This document shows, one piece after another, positions 1 through 11,354 of a stretch of 64,000 nucleotides of DNA. Location: contig ML662449.1 in NCBI GenBank assembly GCA_007570785.1, forward strand, positions 15,564,922 through 15,628,921. Reading direction: 5' to 3'. Every line of letters begins with the position of its first letter. Position 1 is the first letter of the stretch. The notes below the pieces were generated by a model that saw only the letters and a program-made list of their open reading frames with translations, ran no database searches and was not told the DNA's origin. Origin of the DNA: Antilocapra americana. Taxonomy: Eukaryota > Chordata > Mammalia > Artiodactyla > Antilocapridae. The position numbers were made by a program, and so were the translations under genes.

Positions 1-132
1 ATCAGGGAAGACCAGATGAATGGATGAAGATTTGTTACGTATATACAATGGAATATTACCCAGACATTAAAAAGGAAAGTCATAGTGCCATTTCAGAGTT
101 TGGATGGACCTAGAGATTGTCATACAGAGTTT
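1..132 (+). mobile_element. L1 LINE 3'-end fragment
   Basis: The text runs through the well-known late ORF2 to 3'-UTR passage of mammalian L1 in sense orientation: the 'acaatggaatattac' motif, a diverged 'cagccattaaaaa' block, then the 'gtcatacagag' segment. It is diverged (cagacattaaaaagg) and is cut off by the SINE that follows. No open reading frame survives. The window edge truncates the left side. Confidence 0.7.
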
Positions 133-145
133 TAATGGATATGTA

Positions 146-343
146 GTGTGTGCATGCTCAGCCATGGCTGACTCTTTGAAGCCTTATTGACTGTAGCCCA
201 CCAGGCTCCTATGTCCTTGGAATTTTCCAAGCAAGTGGAGTGGGTTGCCATTTCCTACTCCAGGGCATTTTCCTGACTCAGAGATCAAACTTAGGTCTCC
301 TGCATTTCAGACAGATTCTTTACCACCAAGCCATCTGGGAAAC
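146..343 (-). mobile_element. Bov-tA SINE (antisense)
   Basis: Read on the minus strand this is a tRNA-Glu-like head followed by a Bov-A body. On the plus strand one sees 'gactgtagcccaccaggctcct', 'gagtgggttgccatttcct' and the inverted head 'agattctttaccaccaagcca'. It is moderately diverged. It lies 16 bp from a second SINE in the same orientation. Non-autonomous; family knowledge says transcription uses Pol III boxes A and B in the head and that reverse transcription probably uses BovB machinery. Confidence 0.9.
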
Positions 344-359
344 TCTGCAGATATGTATG

Positions 360-562
360 TTCTTAGTTGCTCAGTCATGTCTGACTCTTTGCAACACTGT
401 GGACTGTAGCCTGCCAGGCTCCTCTGTCCATGGGGATTCTCCAGGTAAGAATACTGGAGTGGATTGCCATGCCCTCCTCCAGGGAATCTTCCTAATCCAG
501 AGATTGAACCAGGTCTCCCTCATACCAGGTGGATTTTTTACCATCTGAGCCACCAGGGAAGC
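360..562 (-). mobile_element. Bov-tA SINE (antisense)
   Basis: This is a second Bov-tA directly beside the first: 'gttgctcagtcatgtctgactctttgc' through 'gaatactggagtggattgcc' to 'ccatctgagccaccagggaag'. It is less diverged than its neighbour, so it is probably the later insertion. Similar 'tatgta' stretches flank each SINE but are too short to call as target duplications. Confidence 0.92.
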
Positions 563-565
563 AAG

Positions 566-2830
566 TATGTAGTGGTGGTATCTAATAGTTGCTTTAATTT
601 GCATATTCCTGATAACATATGATATAGAGCATCTTTTCATATGCTTACTTGTCTATATATCTTCTTCAGTAAAGTGCCTGTTGAAGACTTTGGTTCATTT
701 CTTAATCAGGTTGTTTTCTCTTATTCTTGAGATAAGAATTTTTTTTATATTTTGGGACAGTCCTTTTTCAGATGTACCTTTTGAAAACATTTTCTATCTG
801 TGGCTTGTCTTTTCTCTTGCCATTGTCTTTTACAGATCACATATTTTAATTTTAATAAGGCTCAGATTACTAATTATTTCTTTAATGGATTGTGCCTTTG
901 ATGTTGTATCTAAAAAGTCATCACCTTATCCATGATCATTCAGGTTTTTTCCTATGTTACTTTCTAGTAGATTTATAGTTTTGTATTTTGCATTTAGGTC
1001 TATAACTTATTTTGCTTTAATTTTTGTGACAGTTTCAAGATATGTATCTGGATTTATTTTTTTTAAGTGGATTTCCTTTTGTTTCAACACCATTTGTTAA
1101 AGAGATTATCTTTGTCCAACTAGATTGCCCTTGCTCTTTTTTACAAATATAGTTAACTGTTCTTTTATGTGTCTGTTTCAAAATTCTCTATTCTGTTCCA
1201 CTGATCTGTTTGCCTAATTTTTTGTCCATACCCCCACTGTTTTGATGACCACAGCTACATCAGTCCTCTAAATTTATGTTTTTCTTTGATATTGTGTTGC
1301 TATTCTGGGTCTTTTTTTTCTCACTAAAAACTTTAGAAATAGTTTGTCAATATTCAAAAGATCACTTGCTGGAATTTTCATTGAAATTTCTTTGCATTTA
1401 TAGATCGAGTTGGAAAGAACAGGCATCTTAACATATTACTCTTGCTTGGAATTTGCTTATATTTTTGAATGTGAAGATTCATGGCCAGATTTGGGAAGTC
1501 TTCAGCTATTAATATTTGGATACCCCTTCAACACTGCCTTTTCTCACTTTTCCTTCTAGAACTCTGATAATATGAACATAAGAATATTTGTTAGAGTCCT
1601 ACAGATTCCTGAATCTTGGTTTTTCAGGTTGTTTTATTTATACCATTCAGGTTGATTTCTATTTTTTCATTTTCTGTTTCACTGGTCATTTCCTCTGCCT
1701 TCTATTAACACAGTGGGACACAGAACACATCCACTGAGATTTTTTACTTTGGTTATTTTATTCAGCAAAGTTCCAAAATTGTACTTATTTGTTCAGTTTT
1801 AAAATTTCCATTCTGCTTTTCTTTGTATCTCCTTTTTAATGAAACTTTTCTTTTTCACCTTTGTGAAATGTGTCCTTAATTGCTTATTGAAGCATTTTTA
1901 TTGTGGATGTTCCAAAATCTTTGTTGAACAATCCTAACATCTTTGTCATCTATTGTTTATATTTTGCATTTTTACATTTGGTTTTATATTTTGGAAGTTG
2001 AGTGATTTTTAAATGATACAAGGACATTTTTGTATAATATTCTGCTTTAATTGTCTTCTTCTGATCCCATTTCAGCAAAGGAATAGAGGGTTACCACCTC
2101 TTTGTACAAAAACGATGTAGAAGTCTGGGTTATTTTATTGGTCTTAATTGGCTCCTAAGAGGTTGTTTTCTCTTTACTTCTGAGTGGATGTCAAAGTTCC
2201 AGATTCTCACATAGTCTCTACTTGACATCATGGTAGGTGAAAACATCAGATCTCCATGTGGTCTCTGCTGATGCCAGGGAATTGTCATTCCCATGGTAGT
2301 GAAAGTCCCATTTCACCATCTATCTCTGCTTGTTATCAAACCAGCAGAGAAGGAGAGGGAAATCCAGTTATTGCTGAATAAGAATATATGTCCTTGTTGC
2401 CTATAAGGGCTCCATTTCCACTGTGGTATAGAAGTGATAGTGATAGTGAATTCTAGTTCTATACTTTACTTTTTGAAACTACTCTAAGGGTGTTGAGATG
2501 TGTTATTAGAGCTTCAGGTGGATAAACATTTAATCTCTCACTCAGTTGTTGCTGAAGTGAGTGGAGATGAGGCCAGGTATATACATAATATATATATATA
2601 TATATATATTTTTTTTTTTTGTAGTGTTTGGATGCCATAGAGCATTTATCTTGTGAAAGTTTTTTGTCTTGCTAATCTGTTCCTCTCCTGGTCCTTCAGC
2701 TAGATAGAACTGACTTTGATAGGACCTTTTTAATCTGTATGTATTGGCATTTCCACATTACCAGCATCTCCATCTTCAAGTCAGGGTATATGAAATAAAG
2801 GGAAAACAAAAAAAAAAACACCTCACCATT
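566..2830 (-). mobile_element. ancient L1 (L1M-type), antisense patchwork
   Basis: The plus strand reads as the reverse complement of L1. Late ORF2 comes first ('tttgcatattcctgat', 'gagcatcttttcatatgc'), then mid ORF2 ('tctattctgttccactgatctg'). From about 1,490 it looks like the 5' part: the ORF1-side 'gggaagtcttcagctattaatattt' block and 5'-UTR-like text to about 2,830. Frames are destroyed throughout. The jump near 1,490 implies an internal deletion or two neighbouring fragments. Subfamily boundaries need RepeatMasker. Confidence 0.7.
2579..2621. repeat. (TA)n plus poly(T) simple repeat
   Basis: An uninterrupted run of alternating T and A is followed by about a dozen T. It lies inside the 5'-UTR-like part of the ancient L1 and is likely to vary in length between individuals. 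Confidence 0.9.
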
Positions 2831-3683
2831 TTGTAGCCTGAGTCCAAGATCCCTAACTGATGTGCCTTCTTCTCTTCACTTTTCAAATTCTTTTTATATT
2901 TCTTTTGTAAATAATGGCAATGGTCTTTATTTGTAATTTGGGAAAATAATAAGGCAAAATAGGTATATTCCTTCTTCCTGGAAGTAGTCTCTTGTTTTAA
3001 AAAATTTACTTGATTTAATCATATTTGGTGGCTTGTGGTTAATTGCAATTTTTAGTCTCGGTGAAGTTCAGAGTTTTCCAATTTTAACCATCTGGAGGTT
3101 ATGAAGTTGTATATTGACCTATTTTGACATTAAAATATTCTTAGATGTGGTACCACTATACTTTCTCATTCTTTTAGTCTTAAATCTTTAAGTAACTATA
3201 TTTCATATCTTTCACCAGTCCTATGTCAATTTTTCCCTTATATTAGATGTTTAATATCTAATCGAGTTTTTAAGAAGTTCTCATGGGAACAATATTCTGA
3301 CCTTTTACTTGTTAATAACAACTTGACTGTACTCCTTATACTTGAATGTCAAGATGGCTTAATATAAAATTCTTGTCTCCAGATTCTCTTTATTGTATTG
3401 AATATGTATAACATTTCTCATGAATAAATCATTTTGTTTGAGAACTTTGATTATAATCAATGTTTCAATTAAATTTATTTTCTTTTTTATCTATATTCAC
3501 AAATGATTTTCTTTCGTTAAACCTAGTAATTTTATTATAACTCTCTGTGTTTGTTAGTTATACTCTCTGGTACATGATTTGCTCTTTTGTTTACAAGCTA
3601 TTATTCATGTATTAGATTTACTTTTTTTCACCATTCAATATTTATCATTTTCATCTTAAATAGTTTAGCTTCTCAAACTAATG
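2831..3683. other. AT-rich gene-free stretch
   Basis: I see no gene, splice-flanked exon or young repeat. The first ~170 bp (to about 3,000) may be further L1 5'-end sequence continuing the element on the left. The rest is T-rich and may be old, unrecognisable L1. The short ORF here (3,587 onward) runs from this stretch into the BovB and is chance. Confidence 0.5.
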
Positions 3684-4660
3684 TCCAAGGTCAACTAGCA
3701 ATAGTTAGAAGAACCAGATGTGGAACAACTGATTCTAAATTGGGAAAGGAGTCCATCAAGGCTGGTTATTGTCACCTTGCTTATTTAACTTATATGCAGA
3801 GTACATCATGTGAAAGGTTGAGCTGGATGAATCACAAGCTGGAATCAAGATTACAGGGATAAATATCAAGAATGTTAGATATGTAAATAGTGCCAGGCTA
3901 ATGGCAGAATATGAAGAGGAACTTAAGAGCTTCTTGATAAAGTGAAAGAAGAGAGTGAAAACGCTGTCTTGAATCTCAACATTCATAAAACTAAGATCAT
4001 GGCATCAGATCTCATCACTTCATGGCAAATGGGGAGAAAGTGGAAGCCGCAGAAAATTTTATTTTCTTTGGCTCCAAAGTCACTGCAGATAGTGCCTGCA
4101 CCCAGGAAATTAAAAGATGCTTGCTCCCTGGTAAAAAAGCTATGACAAACCTAGATAGTGTATTAAAAAACAGACATCAATTTGCCAACAGAGGTCTGTA
4201 TCGTCAAAGCTATGGTTTTTTAGTAGTCTTGTTTGGATGTGAGAGTTGGACGATAAAGAAAACTGAATGTCTAAGAATTGATGCTTTCAAATTGTGGTGC
4301 TGGAGCAGACTCTTGAGGGTCCCTTGGATAGCAAGGAGATCAACCCGTCAATCCTCAGGGAAATTCGTTGAATTTCCTTGAATATTCATTGGAAGGACTG
4401 ATGCTGAAGGTAAAGCTCCAATACTTTGGCCACCTGATGCAAAGATCTGACTCACTGGAAAAGACCCTCATGCTGGGAATGATAGAGGGCAGGAGAAAGG
4501 GGCGACAGAGCATAAGATGGTTGGATGGCATCCTTGACTCAATGGATGTGAGTTTGAGCAAACTCTTAGAGATAGTGAAGGACAGGGGAAAACCTGGCCT
4601 GCTGCAGTCCATGGGGTGGCAAAGAGTTGGATATAGCTTAGCGACTAAACAGCAGTTTTA
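3684..4660 (+). mobile_element. BovB (RTE) LINE, 3' third
   Basis: Sense BovB copy starting inside the reverse transcriptase ('agcaatagttagaag...') and running to the typical 3' end ('gttggatatagcttagcgactaaa'). It is 5'-truncated, as most BovB copies are. The RT palm box is badly changed: the expected Y-A-D-D codons near 3,886 read 'tatgtaaatag', which has a stop. Divergence is high, so this is one of the older BovB copies here. Confidence 0.93.
4022..4381 (+). pseudogene. BovB ORF2 C-terminal remnant
   Basis: A 119-codon open stretch covers the region downstream of the RT palm. It includes a recognisable 'FGCESWTIKKTE' segment followed by 'LWCWSRLLRVPW', the hallmark cysteine/tryptophan-rich C-terminal part of RTE proteins. 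A second frame (4,368-4,661) carries the continuation 'LQYFGHLMQRSDSLEKTLMLG', so at least one frameshift separates them. Non-functional. Confidence 0.85.
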
Positions 4661-7600
4661 GCATTTTCTTCATCTTTTCTTGAAATTTTAAACTCTTGTA
4701 TCTCTCATAAGACATTATCTGTTTGGTTTATTTGCTTTTGTGCTTCTTCTAGCTGCAACTTTATTTCCAAAAGGAATTTTGTTTTGAATGCTACTGCTTT
4801 TCTGAGCTTATCTAATTTTTAAACTTTTTCTCTACGTTTGATTTTCATCATTCTTTCATATAATGTATTTTAATCTTCATGTTTTTGATCTCTTTATACT
4901 TATATAATTTTTTTGGTTGATCTGTTTTGTGGAGATTTGTAAAGATTTTTAAATTCAATACAAAGAGTGGAGAGGACATTTCTTCTCACTTCTCAGTGTT
5001 CCTTCATATTTTATTATTCTGTACTATTCAAAATTATGGGAGCTAATTTTCTGAGCTTTCCTAGCTCTCCTCTTTCTTCACTTTTATCTGTAATTCTCTT
5101 TTCTTCATTTCTATTTTCCTTGCCCTGTTCAATTTTGATTACATTCCAAGAATTTTCTCCCCTTTAAATAACCATATCCTAGAAGGTAGAAATCTTGGTT
5201 GGTTAGTGTTGAGAATTCAGAATTATTTGCTCTTTCAGTGCCTATAACCATAAGCCCAGGCCTCTTATACTTATTTATCTTTGAGATGGGTGAAATGTTT
5301 CCCAGGACTTCTGTCTCTACCTACTTGGATTTGAGGATTCATGGAAACTACCTTCTCATCTACTTTTATAGGAAATTTTATTCATGAGTTTTTAATTTAG
5401 TTGTCTCATTCCTCTGTCCATTCTTATGTGGGATTTGTGGCAATTCAAATATCCTGAACTTCTAAAACCACATTTTCTCACAATAAAGAAGATAATTGAC
5501 TTTTATGGTATTTTTGGACTATTTATAAATTGGTCTTCATAATCCCAAGGAAGATAAACTGTCTTCCATATTTAGCCCTTTCCCATATACACCATTTTAA
5601 CCAAGGGGGCAAAATAGAGAAAATAAGACTGGTATAAGGATCATTCCCTTCTTAGCAAGTCTTTTCCCAAGAGAACACTCACTTATGATATGGGGTGAAA
5701 TTAGGGGCAGGGTTCCAGTATGTGTGGATGTGATAGTGATGCTTCTCAACAATTCTTACAATAAAATATGGGAAAAGACAACATTATCAAAATTAGTATG
5801 GCATTCTACATATTTGTATCAACAAAAAAAATCTTGAAATTAGAATATTTTCCAAAATAGTTTAAATATATTTTAGCACATTAAAATTCAAGACAGATAC
5901 AAAATGCAAACATGTTGAAGTAGGAATTATGCAGGAAGAATGAGACTGGACTATCTTTCAGGCTAACTGCAGACAGAGAGCTTCTATTTCTTTAATATTT
6001 TCAATGGAAGTGAAGTCTTTATGCATACATACATATATGTTCAGTTCAGGGATATAATGAACTAAAGTGAAAGAAAGGGATATTTTTATCTAGGAGGAAA
6101 ACAGAAAAGGAATAAAAACTGTTTCATGGTGAATTTGAACTGACATTAATGGAAGGCAGAGACTGTACAAAAAATTCAACTTGCATTTTGCTGATGTATT
6201 TTCCAGAATTGAAAATTATCTGTAATTTTGAAACAGTGAAAGCATCCAACTAAAAATCAAAATGTAGCTTAACATTTGAAGGGGTAGTAAATTGGCACCT
6301 ACAGGGGTCATGAGTTAATATATATCATGTTATTTTAAAGGCGTTTTAAAAATTGTCAAAAATTAATAAGTTAAATGTTAGAAGACCAGAGATAAGAAAA
6401 TGATTTTTAAATAATAAAAATACAATTTTTGGAATCAAGCAGAATATCTAGCTCTTGCAAAAGTTTATCTTGAATTATAAAACTGACCTTTTCTCAACTT
6501 AATAAAAAATTGCAAATATTGAATAAATGAGTGTAAATCCAGTTAAGACTTGTCAATATAGATAATTTACTTTTCTGATGAGATTTTAATAAGTTCTATT
6601 AAAGATAAATTAAAGTTCCTAAAAATCACGTACAACATTTCACTAATTCTAAAACACCTTTTCCCCTCCACATTTTTAATATCCCTGAAATAAAAATACT
6701 GTATATTTCAATCAATGATATCACCTTATAATTATGTTATATGTTTTAATTGTGAAGTTGTATATTGGTTGGGAAACGATAACTGGAGTTTTCGCTATCT
6801 GTAAAAGTAGTGCTTAAGCTGAACAAGTAAATTTTTCTTCACTGAGAAAATCAAACTAAGTTGAAAATGGATTTAGGTAGAGTTAGAATTAGCTGAGGTA
6901 TTCTATCAAAATTACAATGGTTAATTGTAGTTGATTTATATTTGTCTTCTTCATCTTGCCTTTTCCCTCAGGGAAAAGTTTCATGGCAGAAATGCCTAGG
7001 ACTATTGACTTTGCTTTCTACAGAACCAAGCTCTAATAAAAATCATAATTATGGATAAAAGGAGGTTATCAACTGTCACAGTGAAATTAATGTTAGCTAC
7101 TCATTTTTAATTGACAGTTTTTAGAGAAAATGTTTTATCTCAGTAAAATGAAGACCTTCAAAACTAGAATATTAATGCTATTTAACCCTTACATAGCAAA
7201 TACTATTAGCAAGAAATCCAACAAGTACTTAAGGAATAAGCTTTCTAATACCATTTTTGTTATGAGGCTTGCTCATTGTCACTTGGAGTGAGTGGTGGGA
7301 CCCAGACGTAAACCGACGTTACTGGCTTAAGAAAGTATGTTTTGAAGTGCTGCACCTTCCTGCTTCTCAAACTGGAACTATCCTAAAATAAAATGGGTTA
7401 GTCCCAGAGCCTATCACTGTCAGTCATTTCACATAGCATGAAATTTATTCAGTCATTATACACAAGATCTGTTAATTGAATTTGTAGTTTGATTTTATGA
7501 GCAATGAGGACCAACTCTAAGATAGTGTGGTTCTAAGAGAAGTGATCCTGTTCTGTGTCACAAATCACATGCTATGAATAATAAATATATATCCACCTAT

Positions 7601-7900
7601 TTATTCAGCTGTGTTTTGTTCCTTCTCTGATAGGCTTTAGTATATTCTTTTTGATATCTGAAAACTACTGCTTTATTTTTAAATCAATGATTCTTTGTAG
7701 CACATGAAAAAGGGGTTAATCACCCAAAATATTCCTGCCATGTTTAATAAATTTTCACAAAAAGGACAAGTTATTTTATGGTCTTGTTAACTGTCACTTT
7801 TAGTTTTAATTGCTTGCTCTTAGCTCTGACAAAATGTAAAATTACCTGGGGTTCCCAGATTATTATGTTTGGGAGTTTACAAATACCCAGGTGTTCTGAT
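4661..7900. other. gene-free AT-rich stretch, possible old L1/HAL1 at left
   Basis: Positions 4,661-5,480 are T-rich and resemble the antisense 5' part of old L1/HAL1-type elements, so the BovB to the left may have inserted into one. I could not confirm this. From 5,500 to 7,900 the sequence looks unique: A-rich to about 6,700, then mixed. No ORF above about 65 codons, no CpG island and no recognisable exon. Confidence 0.45.
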
Positions 7901-7910
7901 TTGGTAAAAA

Positions 7911-8137
7911 GTGTGTGTGTGTGTGTTTGTGTGTTAGTCGTTCAGTCATGTCTGACACTTTGCGACCCCATGAACGTAGCCTGCTAGGCTCCTCCATCCA
8001 TGGAATTCTCCGGGAAAGAATACTGCAGTGGGTTGCCATTTTCTTTTCCAGGGGATCTTCTTGATCCAGGGATCAAACCTGAATCTCCTCTGTTATAGGC
8101 AGATTCTTTACTGTCTGAGCCACCAAGGTAGCCCCTA
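7911..8137 (-). mobile_element. Bov-tA SINE with (GT)n tail
   Basis: Antisense SINE whose 3' tail is the (GT)n run at 7,911-7,934, the complement of the usual CA-rich Bov-tA tail. The body reads 'gttcagtcatgtctgaca...' to 'gtctgagccaccaaggtagcccc'. A 9-bp target duplication 'gtaaaaagt' occurs at 7,904-7,912 and 8,138-8,146. It forms the left arm of an inverted SINE pair. Confidence 0.93.
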
Positions 8138-8160
8138 GTAAAAAGTAAACATAAGATATA

Positions 8161-8387
8161 GGCTTCCCAGATGGCTCTAGTGGTAAAGAACACACCTGAC
8201 TATTCAGAAAACATAAGAGATGGGAGTTTGATCCCTGGGTTGCGAAAATCCCCTGGAGGAGGGCATGACAACCCACCCCAGTATTCTCACCTGGAGAACC
8301 CCAAGGGCAGAGGAGCCTGGCGGGCTGCAGTCCATAGAGTCGCAAAGAATTGGACACGACTGAAGTGACTTAGCACACACACACAAA
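8161..8387 (+). mobile_element. Bov-tA SINE (sense)
   Basis: Sense SINE starting 'ggcttcccagatggct' with a recognisable B-box region 'agtttgatccctgggttg'. The body 'ggagcctggcgggctgcagtccat' leads to a tail of (CA)n at 8,375-8,386. It lies 24-25 bp from the antisense SINE to its left, giving a head-to-head inverted repeat. Confidence 0.93.
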
Positions 8388-8464
8388 CGTGAACTTCTAG
8401 CACACTAACCATTCACCTTTCCTAAGCAATACAATATTAAACACTAGAGAGCAAGAAACCAAGG

Positions 8465-8485
8465 ATATATATATATATATATATC
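8465..8485. repeat. (TA)n microsatellite
   Basis: Pure alternating TA run of about ten units. Confidence 0.9.
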
Positions 8486-8662
8486 TGAGGAAGTTTTACA
8501 AAGATATCTACATACATATGTACTCTAAGCAAATGTCAACAGAGTGCCCTAATACCAACTATATATTTAGACAAAGAGCATGATAAAAATATAAAGACAA
8601 ATAGCACTTAGTCTTTTTATGAGGTATAATTGACAAACAGTAAAATGCACATATCATGCTCA

Positions 8663-8860
8663 TGTTTGTACATGCCCAGTCATGTCCACCTCTGCGACAC
8701 TATGGACTGTAGCCCACCAGGCTCCTCTGTGCATGGGATTTCTCAGGCAAAAATACTGGAGTGGGTTGCTATTTCCTTTTCCAGGCTATCTTCCTCACCT
8801 AGGGATTAAACTCACGTCTCCATTTCTTGCATTGGCAGGCAGATTCTTTACCAGAAAGCC
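8663..8860 (-). mobile_element. Bov-tA SINE (antisense)
   Basis: Reads 'ggactgtagcccaccaggctcc' through 'tactggagtgggttgctatttcc' to 'cagattctttaccagaaagcc'. It is flanked by a near-perfect target duplication, 'cacatatcatgctca' at 8,648-8,662 and 'cacatatatgctca' at 8,861-8,874, differing by one inserted base. This confirms an LINE-mediated insertion and gives exact borders. Confidence 0.92.
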
Positions 8861-8874
8861 CACATATATGCTCA

Positions 8875-9319
8875 CATATATATAAATAATGTAAGTGTTT
8901 GTGTCCGTGCATATGATTGTGTCTCTTCCCATTGAGGAGGCGAAAAGAAGAAAGTAAAGGTTCCGCCCATTTTATCAATGCTGCAGATTCCAGGGATGGC
9001 AGTATTTCTAGCTCTCAAAACTAAGTACAAGGGCATTCCTCAAAACTCACTTTGAAATTATTTCTCTTTTAAAAAGTTCTGTGCCACTACATCCTTTCAT
9101 TATTATGGATTGAGAGTTGACAGTATTAGGAAAGGGCAATGTTTCAGTTAGTACTTTAAGTTCTTTTATCTATAAGATTAGAGCACTGCTCTTTTAATAT
9201 TTTAGACAAATTTGAAAGCAAATCACACTATAGATGTTAATATTTAGCTTCTATATCATTGAGTTCATACACAATTTTTAAGGCTAACATAGCTTGCAAT
9301 ATTTACTTACTGTGCTAGT
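8875..9319. other. gene-free stretch
   Basis: Mixed AT-rich sequence with no recognised repeat or coding signal. Confidence 0.5.
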
Positions 9320-9332
9320 CTGTTTTAAAGTT

Positions 9333-9677
9333 CTTTTTTTTTTAATCTTGTAATTTTATTTATTTTTGGCTGCTCTGGGTCTTGTTTCTGTGTGCAGACT
9401 TGAACATGTGGGGGCTATTCTTTGTTGTGGTGTGAGGGCTTCTCACTGTGGTGGATTCCCTTGTTGCAGAGTGCAGGCTCTACGTGCCTAGGTTTCAGTA
9501 GTTTCAGCACACAGGCTCAATATTTGTGGCTCTCAGTCTGAGTTTAGAGTGCAGACTCAGTGGTTGTGCATGGGCTTGGCTGCTCCATGGCATGTGAAAT
9601 CCTCCTGGACCAGGGATTGAACTTGCCTTCCTGGCATTGGCAGGTGGATTCTTATTCAATAAGCCACCAAGGAAGTA
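9333..9677 (-). mobile_element. CHR-type SINE (cetartiodactyl tRNA-Glu SINE), near full length
   Basis: Antisense long CHR SINE. It opens with the poly(T) that is its A-tail and 'ttatttatttttggctgctctgggtcttg', continues through the repeated 'cttctcactgtggtgg' and 'tagtttcagcacacaggctca' body, and ends in the inverted tRNA-like head 'ccagggattgaact...cattggcaggtggattctta'. A perfect 13-bp target duplication 'ctgttttaaagtt' lies at 9,320-9,332 and 9,678-9,690. CHR SINEs are older than Bov-tA and are shared by ruminants, whales and hippos. Confidence 0.93.
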
Positions 9678-9690
9678 CTGTTTTAAAGTT

Positions 9691-10204
9691 TTAAGCACAA
9701 TCTTGACCATTCTGCAATTTCCTAAAATTATATTCTGTTTTCCTAAAGACAGATCGACTTCCCTTTGTAAATTATACTTTAGGTAATTACTCCATTGTAA
9801 AATTAGCATGAGTTTTTTTCTTTTGTACTAGAAAAGAAAAAAAGGACAAGAATATGTACTTCCAGACATAAGCATATAAACTAATATCTGTCTCATTTCC
9901 TGCCCCTTCCATGAGCCCCTGAATCATACTGAAGTGTCAAAAAACTAGACAAATAAAGTACCACAGATCTGATTATAGTATCTATCACTCAATGAATAGA
10001 CATATTTGTAAGTGCTGTATAATACTGATGAATATATAATATAGATACAACTAGTTCATTAGGTTATTTTTATGAGAACTGTTTTTCATTTGTAATTTAC
10101 AAAATTAACAGTTGCATGTTAATAACATTAACACCAGGATTATATATTCTAAATTACAAAAAAATAGAAATGAAAAATAGTGCCCAGAAAAAGATATAGG
10201 ACAT
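9691..10204. other. gene-free AT-rich stretch
   Basis: Low-GC unique sequence with no gene signal. The last few dozen bases may hold unrecognisable BovB remnants. Confidence 0.5.
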
Positions 10205-10514
10205 ATAGATAGTATATTGAAAAGCAGAGACATTACATTGCCAACAAAGGTCCATCTAGTCAAAGCTATGGTTTTTCCAGTAGTCATGTATGCATGTGAG
10301 AGCTGGACTATAAAAAAGCTGTTCAGTTCAGTCACTTAGTCATGTCCAATTCTTTGTGACCCCATGAACTGCAAAATCCAGGCCTCCCTGTCCATCAGCA
10401 ACTTCCAGAGTTTAACGAAACTGATGTCCATTAAGTCGGTGATGCCATCCAACCATCTCATCCTCTGTCCTCCCCTTCTCTTTTTGCTCTCAATCTTTCC
10501 CAGTATCAGAGTCC

Positions 10515-11042
10515 TTAAAATGAGTCAGCTCTTCGCATCAGGTGGTCAAAGTATTGGAGTTTCAGCTTCAACATTGGTCCTTCCAATGAATATTCAGCAC
10601 TGATTTCCTTTAGGATGGACTGAATGGATCTCCTTGCAGTCCAAGGATCTCTCAAGAGTCTTTTCCAACACCACAGTTCAAAAACATCAATTCTTTGGTG
10701 CTCAGCTTTCTTTATAGTCCAAATCTCAAATCCATACATGACTACTAGAAAAACCATAGTCTTGACTAGATGGACATTTGTTGGCAAAGTAATGTCTCTG
10801 CTTTTCAATATGCTGTCTACGTTGGTCATAACTTTCCTTCCAAGGAGTAAGCATCTTTTAATTTCTTGGCTGCAGTCAGCATCGGCAGGGATTTTGGAGT
10901 CCCCCAAAATAAACTTAGCCACTGTTGCCAATGTTTCCCCATATATTTGCCATGAAGTGATGGGACTGGATGCCATGATCTTAGTTTTCTGAATGTTGAG
11001 CTTTAAGCCAACTCTCTCACTCTCCTCTTTCACTTTCATCAA
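10515..11042 (-). pseudogene. BovB ORF2 C-terminal remnant, 175 codons
   Basis: One of the longest open frames in the window. From its N-terminus it holds 'KVKEESERVGLKLNIQKTK' just after the RT palm, then 'ITSWQIYGETLATVAKFILG', then 'VVMYGFEIWTIKKAEHQRID' and 'LWCWKRLLRDPWTARRS'. The palm aspartates lie upstream in a region carrying a deletion, so the protein could not act as a reverse transcriptase. The open length reflects relative youth, not selection. Confidence 0.85.
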
Positions 11043-11088
11043 GAGTTGTTCTTCATTTTAGTTGTTCTTTAGTTGTTCTTCATTTTCT
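11041..11088. repeat. short tandem duplication inside BovB
   Basis: The unit 'agttgttcttcatttt' occurs at 11,044-11,059 and 11,071-11,086 with a partial copy between them. A single-copy BovB segment (the Glu-rich stretch just after the palm) has been locally duplicated. It sits within about 10 bp of the active-site deletion, so one repair event could explain both. Confidence 0.75.
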
Positions 11089-11105
11089 GCCATGCATATC
11101 TGAGG

Positions 11106-11354
11106 TTATTGATATTTCTCTGCAATCTTGACTCCAGCTTGTGCTTCATGCAGCCCAGCATTTCTCATGATGTATTCTGCATATAAGTTAAATAAGCAGG
11201 GTGACAATATACAGCCTTGACATACTCCTTTTCCTATTTGGAACCAGTCTGTTGTTCCATGTCCAGTTCTAACTGTGCTTCCTGACCTGCATACAGGTTT
11301 CTCAAGAGACAGGTCAGGTGGTCTGGTATTCCCATCTCTTTCAGAATTTTCCAC
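11106..11354 (-). pseudogene. BovB reverse-transcriptase core fragment
   Basis: Carries the RTE RT stretch 'TGHGTTDWFQIGKGVCQGC' followed by 'LSPCLFNLYAEYIMRNAG' (fingers/palm region upstream of the YADD box). The frame ends before the active site. On the minus strand the Y-A codons are followed directly by 'tggcag', so the two aspartate codons and about 16 bp are gone. Confidence 0.85.

Noticed and set aside
240..548. 102-codon open frame
   Set aside because: It runs across two antisense Bov-tA SINEs. Antisense Bov-tA sequence commonly gives frames with 'CHALLQGIF'-like text, which are not genes.
8161..8240. tRNA-like sequence with A and B boxes
   Set aside because: It is the tRNA-derived head of a Bov-tA SINE. 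The acceptor stem and anticodon arm do not form a functional tRNA.
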